Positions 47,265-57,275 of a stretch of DNA of 64,000 bases are shown here, piece after piece. The notes beneath the pieces were generated by a model. That model worked only from the letters and a program-made list of their open reading frames with translations. It ran no database searches and was not told where the DNA came from. Every line of letters begins with the position of its first letter. Position 1 is the first letter of the stretch. A program made the translations under genes and the position numbers. Source of the stretch: Trichobilharzia regenti (lineage: Eukaryota; Platyhelminthes; Trematoda; Strigeidida; Schistosomatidae); the NCBI GenBank assembly GCA_944472135.2, contig CALYDD020000276.1:104112-168111 (forward strand). The letters run 5' to 3'.

Positions 47265-47785
47265 TTCTACTGTATAGCTAACCAAAACTTTCCTGAGTTA
47301 CTTACAGTTACAAAATACTGTGATGACAGCAAAAACACCGTTATTAGCAGTAAAATCTACGATACTGTTCAACAATCATAAAATATCTAAAACCCAAGAT
47401 TATCTCAACAATCCTGTTTAGCAGTTAAGCCGATCAAATTTTACCTCAGCTACAAAACAAGTACTATACCACAGAATTATTCAACCAAATCAACCATAAA
47501 GAGTATGTGAGAATTAGCAATAATGTGTCCAACAAAGTAGGATCAGAACCCTGTCAGGGAGAATCACACACTAACAACTTTCGCAGGCAGTCCAAGGTCA
47601 GAATGACCTCGATCCACTCAAACCAAATTGCAGTCGTAAGACAAGACATTATCAACATCATCATACAAGAGTAAAGAGAAGCATTAAAATTAGAGATTAA
47701 ACAGGAATAAAGACAAATAATGCGGATTAAGTCAACATGTAATATGCAAATATCAGGGCAACGATATATAGTCGAGGGGAAAGAG
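47265..47785 (+). repeat. Dispersed repeat of unknown class, copy 2
   Basis: It is collinear with 32690-33372. The shared blocks include TTCTACTGTATAGCT.ACCA, GGATCA.AAC.CTGTCAG and AAGACAAATA. It follows directly on the SINE3 repeat, so the two may be parts of one larger family. Confidence 0.6.
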
Positions 47786-47962
47786 GAATTTCTCAGCTCC
47801 ATCTCACACTATCTTGACATTCTATGCTTTATTCTAAACAAGAATGAAGAAATACGTCGGTTATAAAGATACCATTTCGTTTCACAAATTTACTTTCGCT
47901 ACTAAAAGATTTATATCACAAAAATTTTCATCAATACATGTAATTATATGACACATTTTTTT

Positions 47963-48048
47963 TTATTACAGCTTGATTCCACACCGTATTTTTGGTACAA
48001 GTATTGAATTTTCAGCACATGATATCGGTAGCCCGAATTTTGCACCAC
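47963..48048 (-). mobile_element. SINE1 fragment (tail and body only)
   Basis: On the minus strand it contains the GGGCTACCGATATCATGTGC body, the GGTGTGGAATCAAGCTGTAA end and an A-rich tail. The tRNA-like head is missing. Confidence 0.75.
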
Positions 48049-48176
48049 TCGACACAGAAAGATGCCTAGTAATTTTTAGTACACAGGAATGGATCATAGT
48101 GATTGTATTTAATAATCTTTTTGATTCTCTAGGCACCAAAATAAACAAGAAAACAAGCAGAGGTTGCACACAAAAG

Positions 48177-48368
48177 TGTTGTAATTATTAGTAATCGTAG
48201 TATTAGTATTTCGAGATGACCGAATTACACGAATCCAACCAAAACACAGAGAGGGCGGAATTCAGGAATTTGTATTTAGCGGAATTAGAATGCAATTCAT
48301 ATAAGAAACATTAACAGTCAACAGTAAGTATTTAAACAATACAGAGATAGAAACTGTCAATCACCACA
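48177..48368 (-). repeat. 3' LTR of the pol-deleted gypsy element
   Basis: It starts TGTTGTAATTATTAG and ends TCACCACA in plus orientation. Confidence 0.88.
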
Positions 48369-48844
48369 TCCGCCACACGTCGAATATCTCCTTGCGTATT
48401 TATAACGATGTCTCGGTTTGCTTGCAAGTAGCTGCGACCTTCTAACTGATTCTGTGATATCATTTTCATCAGTATTATCTGGACTTATTTCTGAATTATC
48501 TACAAAATCAGGATTATTAGCGGAATCAATAATATTATAAATGGAACGACCTACTTCATTTATTGTCACTTTGTCCAGATGTCTGTTATGAACTGAGTGA
48601 TCTTTGATGTCTAATATCTTCACCACTCGATTTCCCATTTTTGTAGTATAATTCCAACAGAAGGTCTATAGTCATTCCATTTGTAATAATGTAGATTAGA
48701 AGTCGTGGACATCAGATGCTTTTTGAGAATTCGAGATTTGAAAAGTTTTGCAGGACTTTCACGGGTACTTGTATGCTCGACATTCAACAGACGCAGTCTA
48801 TGCATATGTAACAATTCCTCCATTTTAATCAGTTGCTCTCTCAT
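48357..48844 (-). pseudogene. Integrase C-terminal remnant
   Basis: Two overlapping frames give SRILKKHLMSTTSNLHYYKW, then NDYRPSVGIIL, then GNRVVKILDIKDHSVHNRHL. This is the arrangement of a gypsy integrase C-terminal domain (SH3-like G..V..I.D..S..RH). A frameshift near 48640 separates them. An acidic, asparagine-rich tail ends beside the LTR. Confidence 0.65.
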
Positions 48845-48849
48845 CTCAT

Positions 48850-49774
48850 TCAGTTTTTTCGTGTTTTCGGCAGCTCACATTGTAACTCAGCTACCTCATT
48901 TTTGGAAACAGTTGACGCTTGAGTTGCTGAACTTGTAGTGGAGGTTTTCATTGGATGAGATTGAGTATTTTGAAAAGTTGAAAGACACATTGACTCAATT
49001 TTACTAGGCAGATTGGGAGAATTATAAGAATTCTGAGTAACATAAGTATTCGAACTTCTGCAAACAGTCTTGATGTGTCCAACTTTACCACATTTGTGAC
49101 ACTTAGCACCCCGAAAACGCCAAGTGCTTTGTAGATGTAACTTTCCACAGGATCTCTCGCTGCATTCTATTACCCGTGGACGACAGTTTGTATTGCTTTC
49201 CATGAACACTTTTATTTTCGACTTTGGAAAGCATGACATCAGATACTGACGTAGTGGGAGCAGAGTATTCACTATTGACATCCTCATATGTCATACATAA
49301 ATCTTTAGCAGTTTGAAAGGTACAGGAAGGAATCTGAATTAACTCTTTCTCTAACTCAGGAATATTGATTCCAGCAATTAGACGATCACGTAGTTGAGTA
49401 TGCAGCTGATCTCCAAAGTTACACTTTGAAGCTTGTATTTGGAGTTGAAGAATAAAGTCTCTAATCTTCTGGTTGGGAGCACGAACCAGTTTATTGAATT
49501 GAGCCCTCTCTCTGGTCTCAAAAGTAGTTACGTGAAAGTGATTTATCAGAAGTTCATGAATCTTGACATATGACAGAGAAATAGGTTTATCTGGAAACGC
49601 CAGATTCTTCACTAGGCTATATGCATCTAGCCCAATAGCAGTGATGAAATGTGCTGGTATTTTGTCATCCCGAACGTTCTTTGAAATGCACCACGCATCG
49701 AAGCATTCAAGGTAATCAGCAATTTCCGGTGGAGAACCATTTATAGGAAATTTTCCAAGGTTATTTAGTTCCAT
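48850..49774 (-). pseudogene. Gypsy Gag with zinc knuckle, frameshifted
   Basis: The ATG at 49774 lies 13 bases inside the 5' LTR. The capsid-like part shows LLINHFHVTTFETRERAQFN, then RDFILQLQIQASKCNFGDQL and LRDRLIAGI. A shift near 49170 leads into the frame with CHKCGKVGHIKTVC (CX2CX4HX4C zinc knuckle). Serine/threonine-rich text follows until the deletion junction near 48850. Confidence 0.85.
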
Positions 49775-49784
49775 CGCGACGCCA
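49771..49784 (-). promoter_or_regulatory. Probable primer-binding site
   Basis: TGGCGTCGCGATGG on the minus strand starts two bases inside the LTR and overlaps the gag ATG. It resembles the TGGTGTCGCTGCC of the gypsy element at 36.8 kb. Confidence 0.5.
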
Positions 49785-49786
49785 AT

Positions 49787-49981
49787 TGGTTGTAATTTTT
49801 TGTAATCGTAGTATTAGTATTTCGAGATGACCGAATTACACGAATCCAACCAAAACACAGAGAAGGCGGAATTCAGGAATTTGTAATTTGCGGAATTCTA
49901 ATGCCATTCATATAAGAAATATATTAAAAATCAACAGTAAGTATTTAAACAATACAGAGATAGAAATTGTCAATCACCACA
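49787..49981 (-). repeat. 5' LTR of the pol-deleted gypsy element
   Basis: It starts TGGTTGTAATTTTTTG and ends TCACCACA in plus orientation. AAAAG follows. Confidence 0.88.
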
Positions 49982-49986
49982 AAAAG

Positions 49987-50485
49987 GCAATGTTAGGAAG
50001 TTTGATACATCATTACCTTAGAATCCTAGAATCCTGGGGAGTGGCTTTATTTCGTCTGTTTATTTTTTGTTGTTTAAGTTTCACATTTCTTCAAACCAGA
50101 CTTCCTTGAGCAGTCACTCTCTGTGAGATTGTCTTCTATGTTCTTAGATTTCCTGTCTCCTGAGAATGCTTTCATGCATAGCGTTTTGATAAGGCTCAGT
50201 AAGAAGTGAGGAAAGAACCAGGTATGTGGTTAGAGTGATTTAGCAGCATTTAAAAGTGTTTATTTAGTGAAACAAAAGTAAACAGACATGTTGTTCATGT
50301 CACTTCTTATTTCACTGAACAATTTAAATGCACATGAGTTAACAAGTAAATAACAGAGAATCAAAGAAGATGATGTAATATTTTTTAATGAGCATTTTCC
50401 AAATGGTATATGTTAGAAAAGAAGGTCAAAACAAGGAATTCAGCGAAGAGACTCTTTTCAACGAATTTATCATCAAGCTGTACAA
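49987..50485 (+). repeat. Repeat flanking a PLE, inverted copy at 55.3-56.05 kb
   Basis: The AGGAAGTTTGATACATCATT.CC..AGAATCCTAGAATCCTGG region and the AACGAATTTATCATCAAGCTGTACAATC region both recur in reverse complement at 56.05-55.95 kb and 55.40-55.34 kb, in matching order. It is probably the 5' part of the PLE family whose coding end follows. Confidence 0.5.
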
Positions 50486-50486
50486 T

Positions 50487-50488
<2 letters not shown>

Positions 50489-50532
<44 letters not shown>
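50489..50532. repeat. (TA)22 microsatellite
   Basis: This is a pure 44-base TA run directly before the PLE coding fragment. A short TA run sits at the same place in the inverted copy near 55.33 kb. Confidence 0.95.
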
Positions 50533-50533
<1 letters not shown>

Positions 50534-50535
<2 letters not shown>

Positions 50536-51163
50536 GTGTAGCCCTGATACTGTGGAAGATGAGCTATATCTTTTGATGAAAATCCCAATAGAAAATGGAT
50601 TTCCACCACGTTTTATAGACAAGAATATACATTCAAATCCTATAAAACGTGACTTATCAACCGCTCCCAAGAAAATACTTTACATGAGCTTGGAATTCAA
50701 AGGTGACTTAACTTCCGATATCATGAAAAGAAGGATATCACAGTCCCTGAAAAGAACATTCCCTACTTCATCTCTGAGAATAGTCTTTACTAGTCAGCCA
50801 TTACTGTTCAATAAACTGAAGGACAAGATCCCGCTGTTAACCAACTCTATGTGTGTTTATCAATTCACATGCTCATGTGGATCTACGTATATCGGTTGTT
50901 CGACTTGAGTCTTGTCCAAGAGGGTGCAAGAACACTATCTTGCATGGTTACGAAGAGGTGAAAGTGGAGAAATAAGAAGCGCGATCACTGAACATCTGGA
51001 CGATAATGATCACCCTATCTCTGTAGCCTCTGCCTTTAAAGTCATCTACAAAGCAAAGAGTAACCTACCCAAATCCCTACGTACTCGAATCATCTGTATT
51101 GCTGAAGCTTTGGCTATCGAAACAGAAAAGCCAGATATCTGTGTACAGAAAAGGTTCGTTTAA
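50534..51163 (+). pseudogene. Penelope-like element GIY-YIG fragment, one nonsense codon
   Basis: The frame reads DELYLLMKIPIENGFPPRFI, then RRISQSLKRTFPTSSLRIVF, then YQFTCSCGSTYIG, the Cys-rich GIY-YIG entry, and VLSKRVQEHYLAWLRRGE. It ends in CIAEALAIETEKPDICVQK. The only break seen is a TGA at 50906-50908, likely from CGA in the conserved YIG.(T/S)R position. The RT domain is absent. Homologous text lies on the minus strand at 45.4-46.25 kb. Confidence 0.8.
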
Positions 51164-51439
51164 TCCCTCCAATTTTCATGGTCTTAATCTCTCTATACTG
51201 AAAAATTTCATGCCAAGAGTTTGTGGAAACTATCCTAATTATTTACCTTTCGAACACTAAATCCAAGGATAAAGTCTTATTAACAGATAATACATATAAC
51301 TAACTATTTGGATTTGTGAAATTTTTAAAACATAAACACATCTACAATTGTATATATTGTTGGATTTATATGCTGAAGTTGCTCCAAGACAGTGAGTCTA
51401 TGGTTGAGATATCATTTTAGTTAACTGTATAATTTTTTT

Positions 51440-51679
51440 ATAAAAGTTTTCCTTCACGTTCCCAGTGGAACATAGGGCCCCAAGCCAGTGGCTTGAAGTT
51501 TCTGTAGCAGTGTTCATTTTTAATTTTACAGGATGGGGTTGCTAGCCTCATGCCCAACTTTTCCTCTTTACCAGCATTACTTCTGGCTCAGTGAGGCAAA
51601 GGAGTGCGCCGGCCGGGGATCGAATCCCGTACCATGTGCATGGTCGGCGAGCGTCCTAACCGCTATACCACCGACGCAC
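51440..51679 (-). mobile_element. SINE2: tRNA-like head fused to both ends of an RTE
   Basis: On the minus strand the head is GTGCGTCGGTGGTATAGCGG (A box) with B box GGGATTCGATCCCC. The next part, GGGCATGAGGCTAGCAACCC then TGCTACAGAAACTTCA, equals the 5' end of the RTE at 51.86 kb. The last part, GCCCTATGTTCCACTGGGAAC, equals the RTE 3' end. It is a chimeric SINE likely mobilised by that RTE. Confidence 0.85.
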
Positions 51680-51926
51680 TATATTGAACTATATTGCATG
51701 CTGTTGTATTGTATCGTTGTTGTCGCTTTTTGCCCTTTTTGCTGTGAACTGTTTCCTTTTGTTAGTGTTGTTCTCATTGTTTTGTCCGTTATTTTCCGAT
51801 TTTGAGGGGAGCAACCCAAAACGTCGCTTCTCTCTAAACTTTATCTTAATGTAACCATTCCTTTCTCAGGCGTGAGGCTAGCAACCCCACCCTGTAAACA
51901 AAAATTGCTACAGAAACTTCAGCAGA

Positions 51927-52112
51927 ATGAACCTCTCTGCACCAAAAGACAAAGTCTGTGTGGGGACATGGAACGTCCGAACTATGTACGAGACCGGGAA
52001 AGCTGCCCAGATCGCCAACGAGATGAAAAGATACGGAATCCAAGTGCTGGGAATATGTGAAAGCAGATGGAATGGGAGTGGACTCACCAAATTGTCAACG
52101 GTGAGTCAGTGA
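51927..52112 (+). pseudogene. N-terminal endonuclease piece of RTE copy B
   Basis: It contains VGTWNVRTMYETGKAAQIAN and GICESRWNGSG, the first conserved blocks of an APE-type endonuclease. A base is lost at about 52097, producing a stop at 52110. The reading frame is regained before 52146, so the downstream ORF is in the same frame register as this piece. Confidence 0.85.
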
Positions 52113-52145
52113 TCTACTCCGGTCAACCACACGCACACCGAGGGC

Positions 52146-54749
52146 GTGGCTATCATGATGTCACCAACGGCAACGAAAGCCCTGATGCAATGGGAGGCGA
52201 TTTCGTCCAGGATAATGACCGCCAGATTCAACTCCAAAGGAAGGAAAGTGTCAATCATACAATGTTATGCACCCACAAACAACGCAGACCTCGAAAAGGA
52301 AGAAGAATTCTACAGACAACTACAGGCAACAATGGACAATACTCCAGCTGGCGACATGAAAATACTAATGGGAGACATGAACGCCAAACTGGGACCAGAC
52401 AACACACGAAGGGAACTCATCATGGGTAGAGAAGCTCTAGGAGAAATGAATGAAAACGGAGAACTCTTCGCCGACTTCTGCGCCTTCAACGAACTAGTGA
52501 TTGGTGGCAGTGTATACAAGCACAAAGATATCCACAAGGCTACATGGGTGTCACCAGACGGGCAAACCAAAAACCAAATCGACTTCATCTCAATCTCAAG
52601 GAAGTGGAGGCGCAGCCTACTGGACACAAAAGCAAGAAGAGGAGCAGACGTTGGCTCAGACCACTATCTCGTACAAGGGACAATCCAAATCAAATTAAAA
52701 GCTTTCAGGGAATCAGGAGCTGCAGATAGACCACAAGCCAAGTTCAACACTCAAAAGCTGAAGGACCAGGCTACAAAGGACATCTTCATTGCAAGCATAA
52801 AGGACAAAGCCGAGATACAAATCAACACCAGCGAAAAGGTCAGCGTCGAAAAGCACTGGAACAACTTGAAAACGGTGTGGAGTCAAACCTGCATAGAAAT
52901 TCTAGGCAGAAAAAAGAGACAGGACAAACAGTGGCTCACTACGGACACTTGGAAACTAATAGAAGAGAGAAGGACAGTGAAGCAAAAGATTATCCAGTGC
53001 ACTGACGAGCAACAAAAACAGGAGCTGAATGCAAGCTACAATACACTGAACAAAAGAGTGAAGAAAAGTGCCAGGGAAGACAAAAGAAAATATTATGAAA
53101 CCATGGCAAACGAAGCAGAACAAGCTGCAGGCAAAGGAGACCTCGCCACACTCTACCAAACAACTAGGAACCTTTCGGGCAAACGTTCGACACAGATTAA
53201 GCCAATAAAGGACGACAATGGAAAGTCAATCACCAAAGAGGTGGAACAGAGAAAGCACTGGGCTGAACACTTCAAAAGACTTCTAAATCGTCCGCCACCT
53301 ACAACACGCCCAACAATACCAACAACGGAAGCAGAACTACCAGTGAACACTGACCCCCCGACGAAATCAGAAGTCCTGAATGCAATCAAGATGCTAAAAG
53401 CTGGGAAAGCACCAGGACCAGATGGAATCCCAGCAGAAGCTTTGAAAATAGACCCAGAGACAACAGCGGACTTGATGACACCACTGCTGGAGAAGGTGTG
53501 GAAAGAGGGCAAAGTACCCGAGGATTGGAAGAACAGATACTTATTCAAACTTCCAAAGAAAGGAGACTTAAGTCAATGTAAAAACTGGCGTGGAATTATG
53601 CTTCTGTCCATTCCAAGCAAGATACTAAGTCGCATCATCCTGGAGAGAATCAAACAAGCCCTAGATGAAAAACTTCGTCCGGAACAGGCCGGATTCAGGA
53701 GAAACAAATCATGTATTGATCAAATCGCCACTCTACGGATCATCATTGAACAAAGCTTGGAATGGCAGTCACCTCTCTATCTCAACTTCATCGACTTTGA
53801 AAAGGCCTTCGACAGCGTCGATCGAGAGGTCATTTGGAAACTACTTCGCTACTACGGGGTCCCATCGACAATTATACATGTCATCCAACAGTTATACGAC
53901 AATGCTGCATGCCAAGTAATCCACAACGGGAAACTTACGGAAGCCTTCGAAGTGAGGACGGGAGTGAGACAAGGCTGTCTACTATCACCAATGATCTTCC
54001 TGATTGCAATTGATTGGATAATGCGACAGACAACGGCAACCAACGAGGGAACAGGCATAAAATGGACTGACACAAAAGACTTGGAGGATCTGGATTTCGC
54101 CGATGATATATGTCTGATTTCCCACAAACTGGAAGATATGCAAGTGAAAAGTAACAAGTTGGCAGAAGAAGCATCAAAGATAGGACTTCACGTGAACATA
54201 GATAAAACAGAGGTGATGAAGATTCCTAGCCAACATCAACAACAGACAACAATCAGCATAAATGGGAAGAACCTGAAAGAAACAACCTCCTTCACCTACC
54301 TGGGAAGCATCGTCTCAACTACAGGCGGAACTGACGAGGATATCAAAGCCAGAATCGGAAAAGCAAGACAAGCTTTCATTACTCTCAAATCTGTGTGGAG
54401 GTCAACAGCACTCAGCATCAAAAATAAGATCCGGATTTTCAACTCCAATGTGAAGTCAGTGCTACTATACGGATCAGAGACTTGGCGAGTCATAAAGAGC
54501 ATCTCAAACAAACTACAGACCTTCATTAACAGTTGTCTTCGCTCAATACTCAAGATCATCTGGCGAGAAAAGATCAGCAACAGGGATCTCTGGAAGCGAA
54601 CCAAGCAGGAACCGATTGTGCAAGAAACAGGTAGGAAGAAATGGAGATGGATTGGCCATACACTGAGGAAACCATCAAGTGACGTCACTAGACAAGCCAT
54701 CGCTCGAGTGGAACCCGAAAGGGAAGCGGTGAGTTGGTCGTCAATGTGA
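52146..54749 (+). CDS. RTE endonuclease-reverse transcriptase, 867 codons
   Basis: An APE-like endonuclease (VSIIQCYAPTN, GDMNAKLG near residue 76, GSDHYLV near 170) is followed by a basic linker. The RT has APGPDGIPAEALK, NWRGIMLLSIPSKI, RPEQAGFRRNKS, FIDFEKAFDSVDR (motif A, near 548), GVRQGCLLSPMIF, FADD (near 651) and YLGSIVSTTGG. The C-terminal domain has KIRIFNSNVKSVLLYGSETW and KWRWIGHTLRKP (near 831). All catalytic boxes that can be read are intact. It lacks the first endonuclease block because of the upstream frameshift. A 4-base insertion near 54683 diverts the last residues. It closely resembles RTE polyproteins of animals. Confidence 0.92.
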   Translation: MAIMMSPTATKALMQWEAISSRIMTARFNSKGRKVSIIQCYAPTNNADLEKEEEFYRQLQATMDNTPAGDMKILMGDMNAKLGPDNTRRELIMGREALGEMNENGELFADFCAFNELVIGGSVYKHKDIHKATWVSPDGQTKNQIDFISISRKWRRSLLDTKARRGADVGSDHYLVQGTIQIKLKAFRESGAADRPQAKFNTQKLKDQATKDIFIASIKDKAEIQINTSEKVSVEKHWNNLKTVWSQTCIEILGRKKRQDKQWLTTDTWKLIEERRTVKQKIIQCTDEQQKQELNASYNTLNKRVKKSAREDKRKYYETMANEAEQAAGKGDLATLYQTTRNLSGKRSTQIKPIKDDNGKSITKEVEQRKHWAEHFKRLLNRPPPTTRPTIPTTEAELPVNTDPPTKSEVLNAIKMLKAGKAPGPDGIPAEALKIDPETTADLMTPLLEKVWKEGKVPEDWKNRYLFKLPKKGDLSQCKNWRGIMLLSIPSKILSRIILERIKQALDEKLRPEQAGFRRNKSCIDQIATLRIIIEQSLEWQSPLYLNFIDFEKAFDSVDREVIWKLLRYYGVPSTIIHVIQQLYDNAACQVIHNGKLTEAFEVRTGVRQGCLLSPMIFLIAIDWIMRQTTATNEGTGIKWTDTKDLEDLDFADDICLISHKLEDMQVKSNKLAEEASKIGLHVNIDKTEVMKIPSQHQQQTTISINGKNLKETTSFTYLGSIVSTTGGTDEDIKARIGKARQAFITLKSVWRSTALSIKNKIRIFNSNVKSVLLYGSETWRVIKSISNKLQTFINSCLRSILKIIWREKISNRDLWKRTKQEPIVQETGRKKWRWIGHTLRKPSSDVTRQAIARVEPEREAVSWSSM

Positions 54750-54949
54750 GGTTGACTTGCAGGAGGTCACATTAAGAGGAGATGAAAGCATGTGGACAGA
54801 CCTGGAGCGGGGTGAAAAAGTTGTCAGAAAAAAGAAGGCAGTGGAGGTGCGCAGCTGAAGCCCTATGTTCCTCTAGGAACTAAAGGATACAATAATAATA
54901 ATAATAAATAATCCCTTTATGCTAAAGTATGATAATTCCCATTCATATT

Positions 54950-55310
54950 TTGGCTCTACCAATTATTCATTTTGTATACTCTTCCTTATTACGTCAATTG
55001 TTACTATTACTACTCTCACTTTGAACTGTCCCTGGTATTATTTCACTTCTTCCACTTGTCATTCTAAATCAATTCCTTTTTTACAACGTTAAATTCTATG
55101 CTATCAAATTTCACACATTAATACGTAACGTTTTTTGTTTTATTCGATTTGTCTATTAATCCTATAATTGAACACCCTTTTTCAAGTTATATCCATCCTA
55201 TGGCATTAATTGTTTTGCCGCTGTGATTATAATCACAAACATTTTAGTTTTAATTGCATTTCATACCATTATTATTTTATGCATTCACACCTATGATTTA
55301 ATTCCCTCAC
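54950..55310. other. Unclassified AT-rich DNA
   Basis: No supported feature was seen. Confidence 0.35.
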
Positions 55311-55314
55311 TGGA

Positions 55315-56055
55315 TATAATTTTTTAAAAACCATATATATACGATTGTACAGCTTGATGATAAATTCGTTGAAACCAGTCTCTTGGCTGAATCACCTGTT
55401 TTTAATTTCTATATGTTCCAATGGGAATTTTCCATGAGAAACGAAGGTATTTATAATTTAAAATCAAAGGACATCTACTCAACGCAGGATATACAAGTCA
55501 GCACAATCAAACTTTTAGGATGACTAGTATATAGCGAAAAGATTAGAAGTTAACCTTCTTCAAAATTCACAACATGATTAACAACTTGCTTTTCTGATAG
55601 CTGGGATATTTAGTTTTTACTCACCCACTTTAAACTTATCAATAAATCTCTCAATATATTTATTGTTTGCTTACATTCACTTACTTTCCTTACTTTTGCT
55701 AACCATATTTCTGTACTCTCCATTTATCTGAACTCCCAGCTTCTTCCCGTAGCTCTCGAACTTCCTATCATGTTGTGTATACGTCAAATCTGATTTTCTC
55801 TCGGATGATTTTAGCGTTTAGAGGATTAAGACTTTTGTCAATTCTTACTAAGTCTGATCAAAATGCTATGCGGGGGAGTATTCTCAGGAAACAAGATTAA
55901 ATAGGAACCCTATAGCAGGTTTATTCTGAAGTAATAAGAATAAGACAACGTGAAATTAAAATACTGATATTGACGAAAGGAATCCAGTCTCCAGGATTCT
56001 AGGATTCCAAAGTAATGAAGTATCGAGCTTCCTATCATGTTACATATTTGTAAAC
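55315..56055 (-). repeat. Inverted, diverged copy of the 50.0-50.5 kb repeat
   Basis: Its reverse complement shares the AATCCTAGAATCCTGGAGAC-like start and the AACGAATTTATCATCAAGCTGTACAATC end with 49987-50485. It holds no open frame of note. Confidence 0.45.
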
Positions 56056-56207
56056 TCTGAGTTCTTTTATTATTTCGGCATTCCTTCCAGCCTCATCAGT
56101 CTTGCCTCCCTTGCACTACCACCCAATGCTCTTCAATAACTCCTCGGCCAAAGCACTCCTAAAACTCACGTAGCCCGTAGGAAGCCTGATAAGGGTGGGA
56201 AGATTAG

Positions 56208-56362
56208 ACCGACCATGCATATGGTCTGGGGTTCGATCCTCTGCCGACAAACATCTGATATCAATGATCGGCCTGAAAAATTTGGGCTACCAATATCACA
56301 TGCTGAAAATTCCATACAGGTACCAAAAATACTGTGTGGAATGAAACTATAATCAAACAGAA
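56208..56362 (+). mobile_element. SINE1 copy lacking the A-box half
   Basis: It starts at CGACCATGCATATGG and has a B box, GGGGTTCGATCCTC. The body contains ATGATCGGCCTGAAAAATTT, and the tail is TGGAATGAAACTATAATCAAA. Confidence 0.8.
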
Positions 56363-56934
56363 TTGTAGGGGGTTAAGAAGACTAATAAATCCAGCCATCA
56401 TCCAGGATTCATGTCTCTTGTTCCATTTTTTTGTATTAGTAATACACGAAGTACCCTTCTACGTCAAGTGGTGTAAAATCATCCAATATAATTATATGTA
56501 TTGGTGATGACGTCTGTGATGATGTTAGTCTAACAGCAGCCGAAGGAAAGCTGTGAAACGAGATGAACTCTTCATATCTTGTGGAATTTTTCGTTTTTAT
56601 TCTGTTCAGATTATTCAAGGGGACTACATAAAAGGAATTAAATGTTGTAATGAACGAGATAGATGGCTGAAGGTTGTGTGGATGTCTAAGTGGCATCTTT
56701 TTGAAACACTGAAAGTCTTCATTATTATCATTATTATTTTTGAATTCATAATTCAACTTCTTGTCCCTTATCTCAGTACATTGATCATTTAATGTTTGTT
56801 ATTACCTCACCTAACTTATTTTTTCTTAGATTAATTAGCTATCACACCAAGTTGGGTGACGTCTTCACATTGCGCGTTGCTGATTAAAGGTAAAGGGTAG
56901 ACTTGATATATGTAAAAACTTGGGAACTGTTGTA
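56363..56934. other. Unclassified DNA
   Basis: A 106-codon minus frame (56756-56436) is low-complexity (Asn-rich start) and matches no family I recognise. No other feature was seen. Confidence 0.3.
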
Positions 56935-57275
56935 CAGCATAATTCCATCATGGATAAGATTTTATTTTGATAAATCACACAATGTTACACAGTGATATTA
57001 ACTGATGATCACGTTTCGAGCACAAACTATTGACACTCATAATCATATCAAGCTACTCACACAACTTTGATCTCTCATTTATATACATGTGTGCAATGGA
57101 TTAGATATTGGATTAAAAATCAATGCGAGATAATGTACATTCAGAAATTATCGTACGAGTGTTGTTGATCAATTGCAATTAGATGGGAAAATTGGACGAG
57201 TGTTTTTTACAGTCATAATAAGCTGCTTGTTAGAGTGTGTTTGAATTGAAATAGAATTTTAAGATTATTTATTAT
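56935..57275 (-). repeat. PLE terminal repeat, left arm
   Basis: The block TTGATAAATCACACAATG, then ACTGATGATCACGTTTCGAG, then CATATCAAGCTACTCACACAA recurs in reverse complement at 58395-58890. It adjoins the PLE stop codon at 57265. Confidence 0.8.

Larger units (their letters stand above)
48177..49981 (-). mobile_element. Pol-deleted gypsy element with TSD AAAAG
   Basis: LTRs lie at 48177-48368 and 49787-49981 (about 192-195 bp). The TSD AAAAG is perfect (48172-48176 and 49982-49986). The internal part retains gag with a zinc knuckle and then only the integrase C-terminus; protease, RT, RNase H and the integrase core are absent. This is a deletion derivative that must have been moved, if at all, by an autonomous relative. 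Its LTR family is the one represented by the solo LTR at 43.57 kb. Confidence 0.9.
51852..54907 (+). mobile_element. Best-preserved RTE-clade LINE (copy B)
   Basis: It begins with a short 5' UTR containing GTGAGGCTAGCAACCCCACC and ends with an (AAT)n-type tail at about 54890-54907. It encodes one endonuclease/RT polyprotein. No convincing TSD was found: only an imperfect CTTTAT...TAA(A/T)G pair flanks it. Confidence 0.85.

Noticed and set aside
51839..54927. TSD for RTE copy B (CTTTATCTTAATG and CTTTATGCTAAAG)
   Set aside because: Three mismatches in 13 bases next to AT-rich DNA. Not convincing.
56436..56756. 106-codon minus ORF as a host gene
   Set aside because: Asn-rich low-complexity start, no motif, and a counter-strand frame of similar length.
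56990..57035. CTGATGATCACGTTTCGAGC in the PLE terminal repeat as a hammerhead core
   Set aside because: CTGATGA is present, but the GAAA is on the other strand (CGTTTCG), so no single RNA strand has both core boxes.
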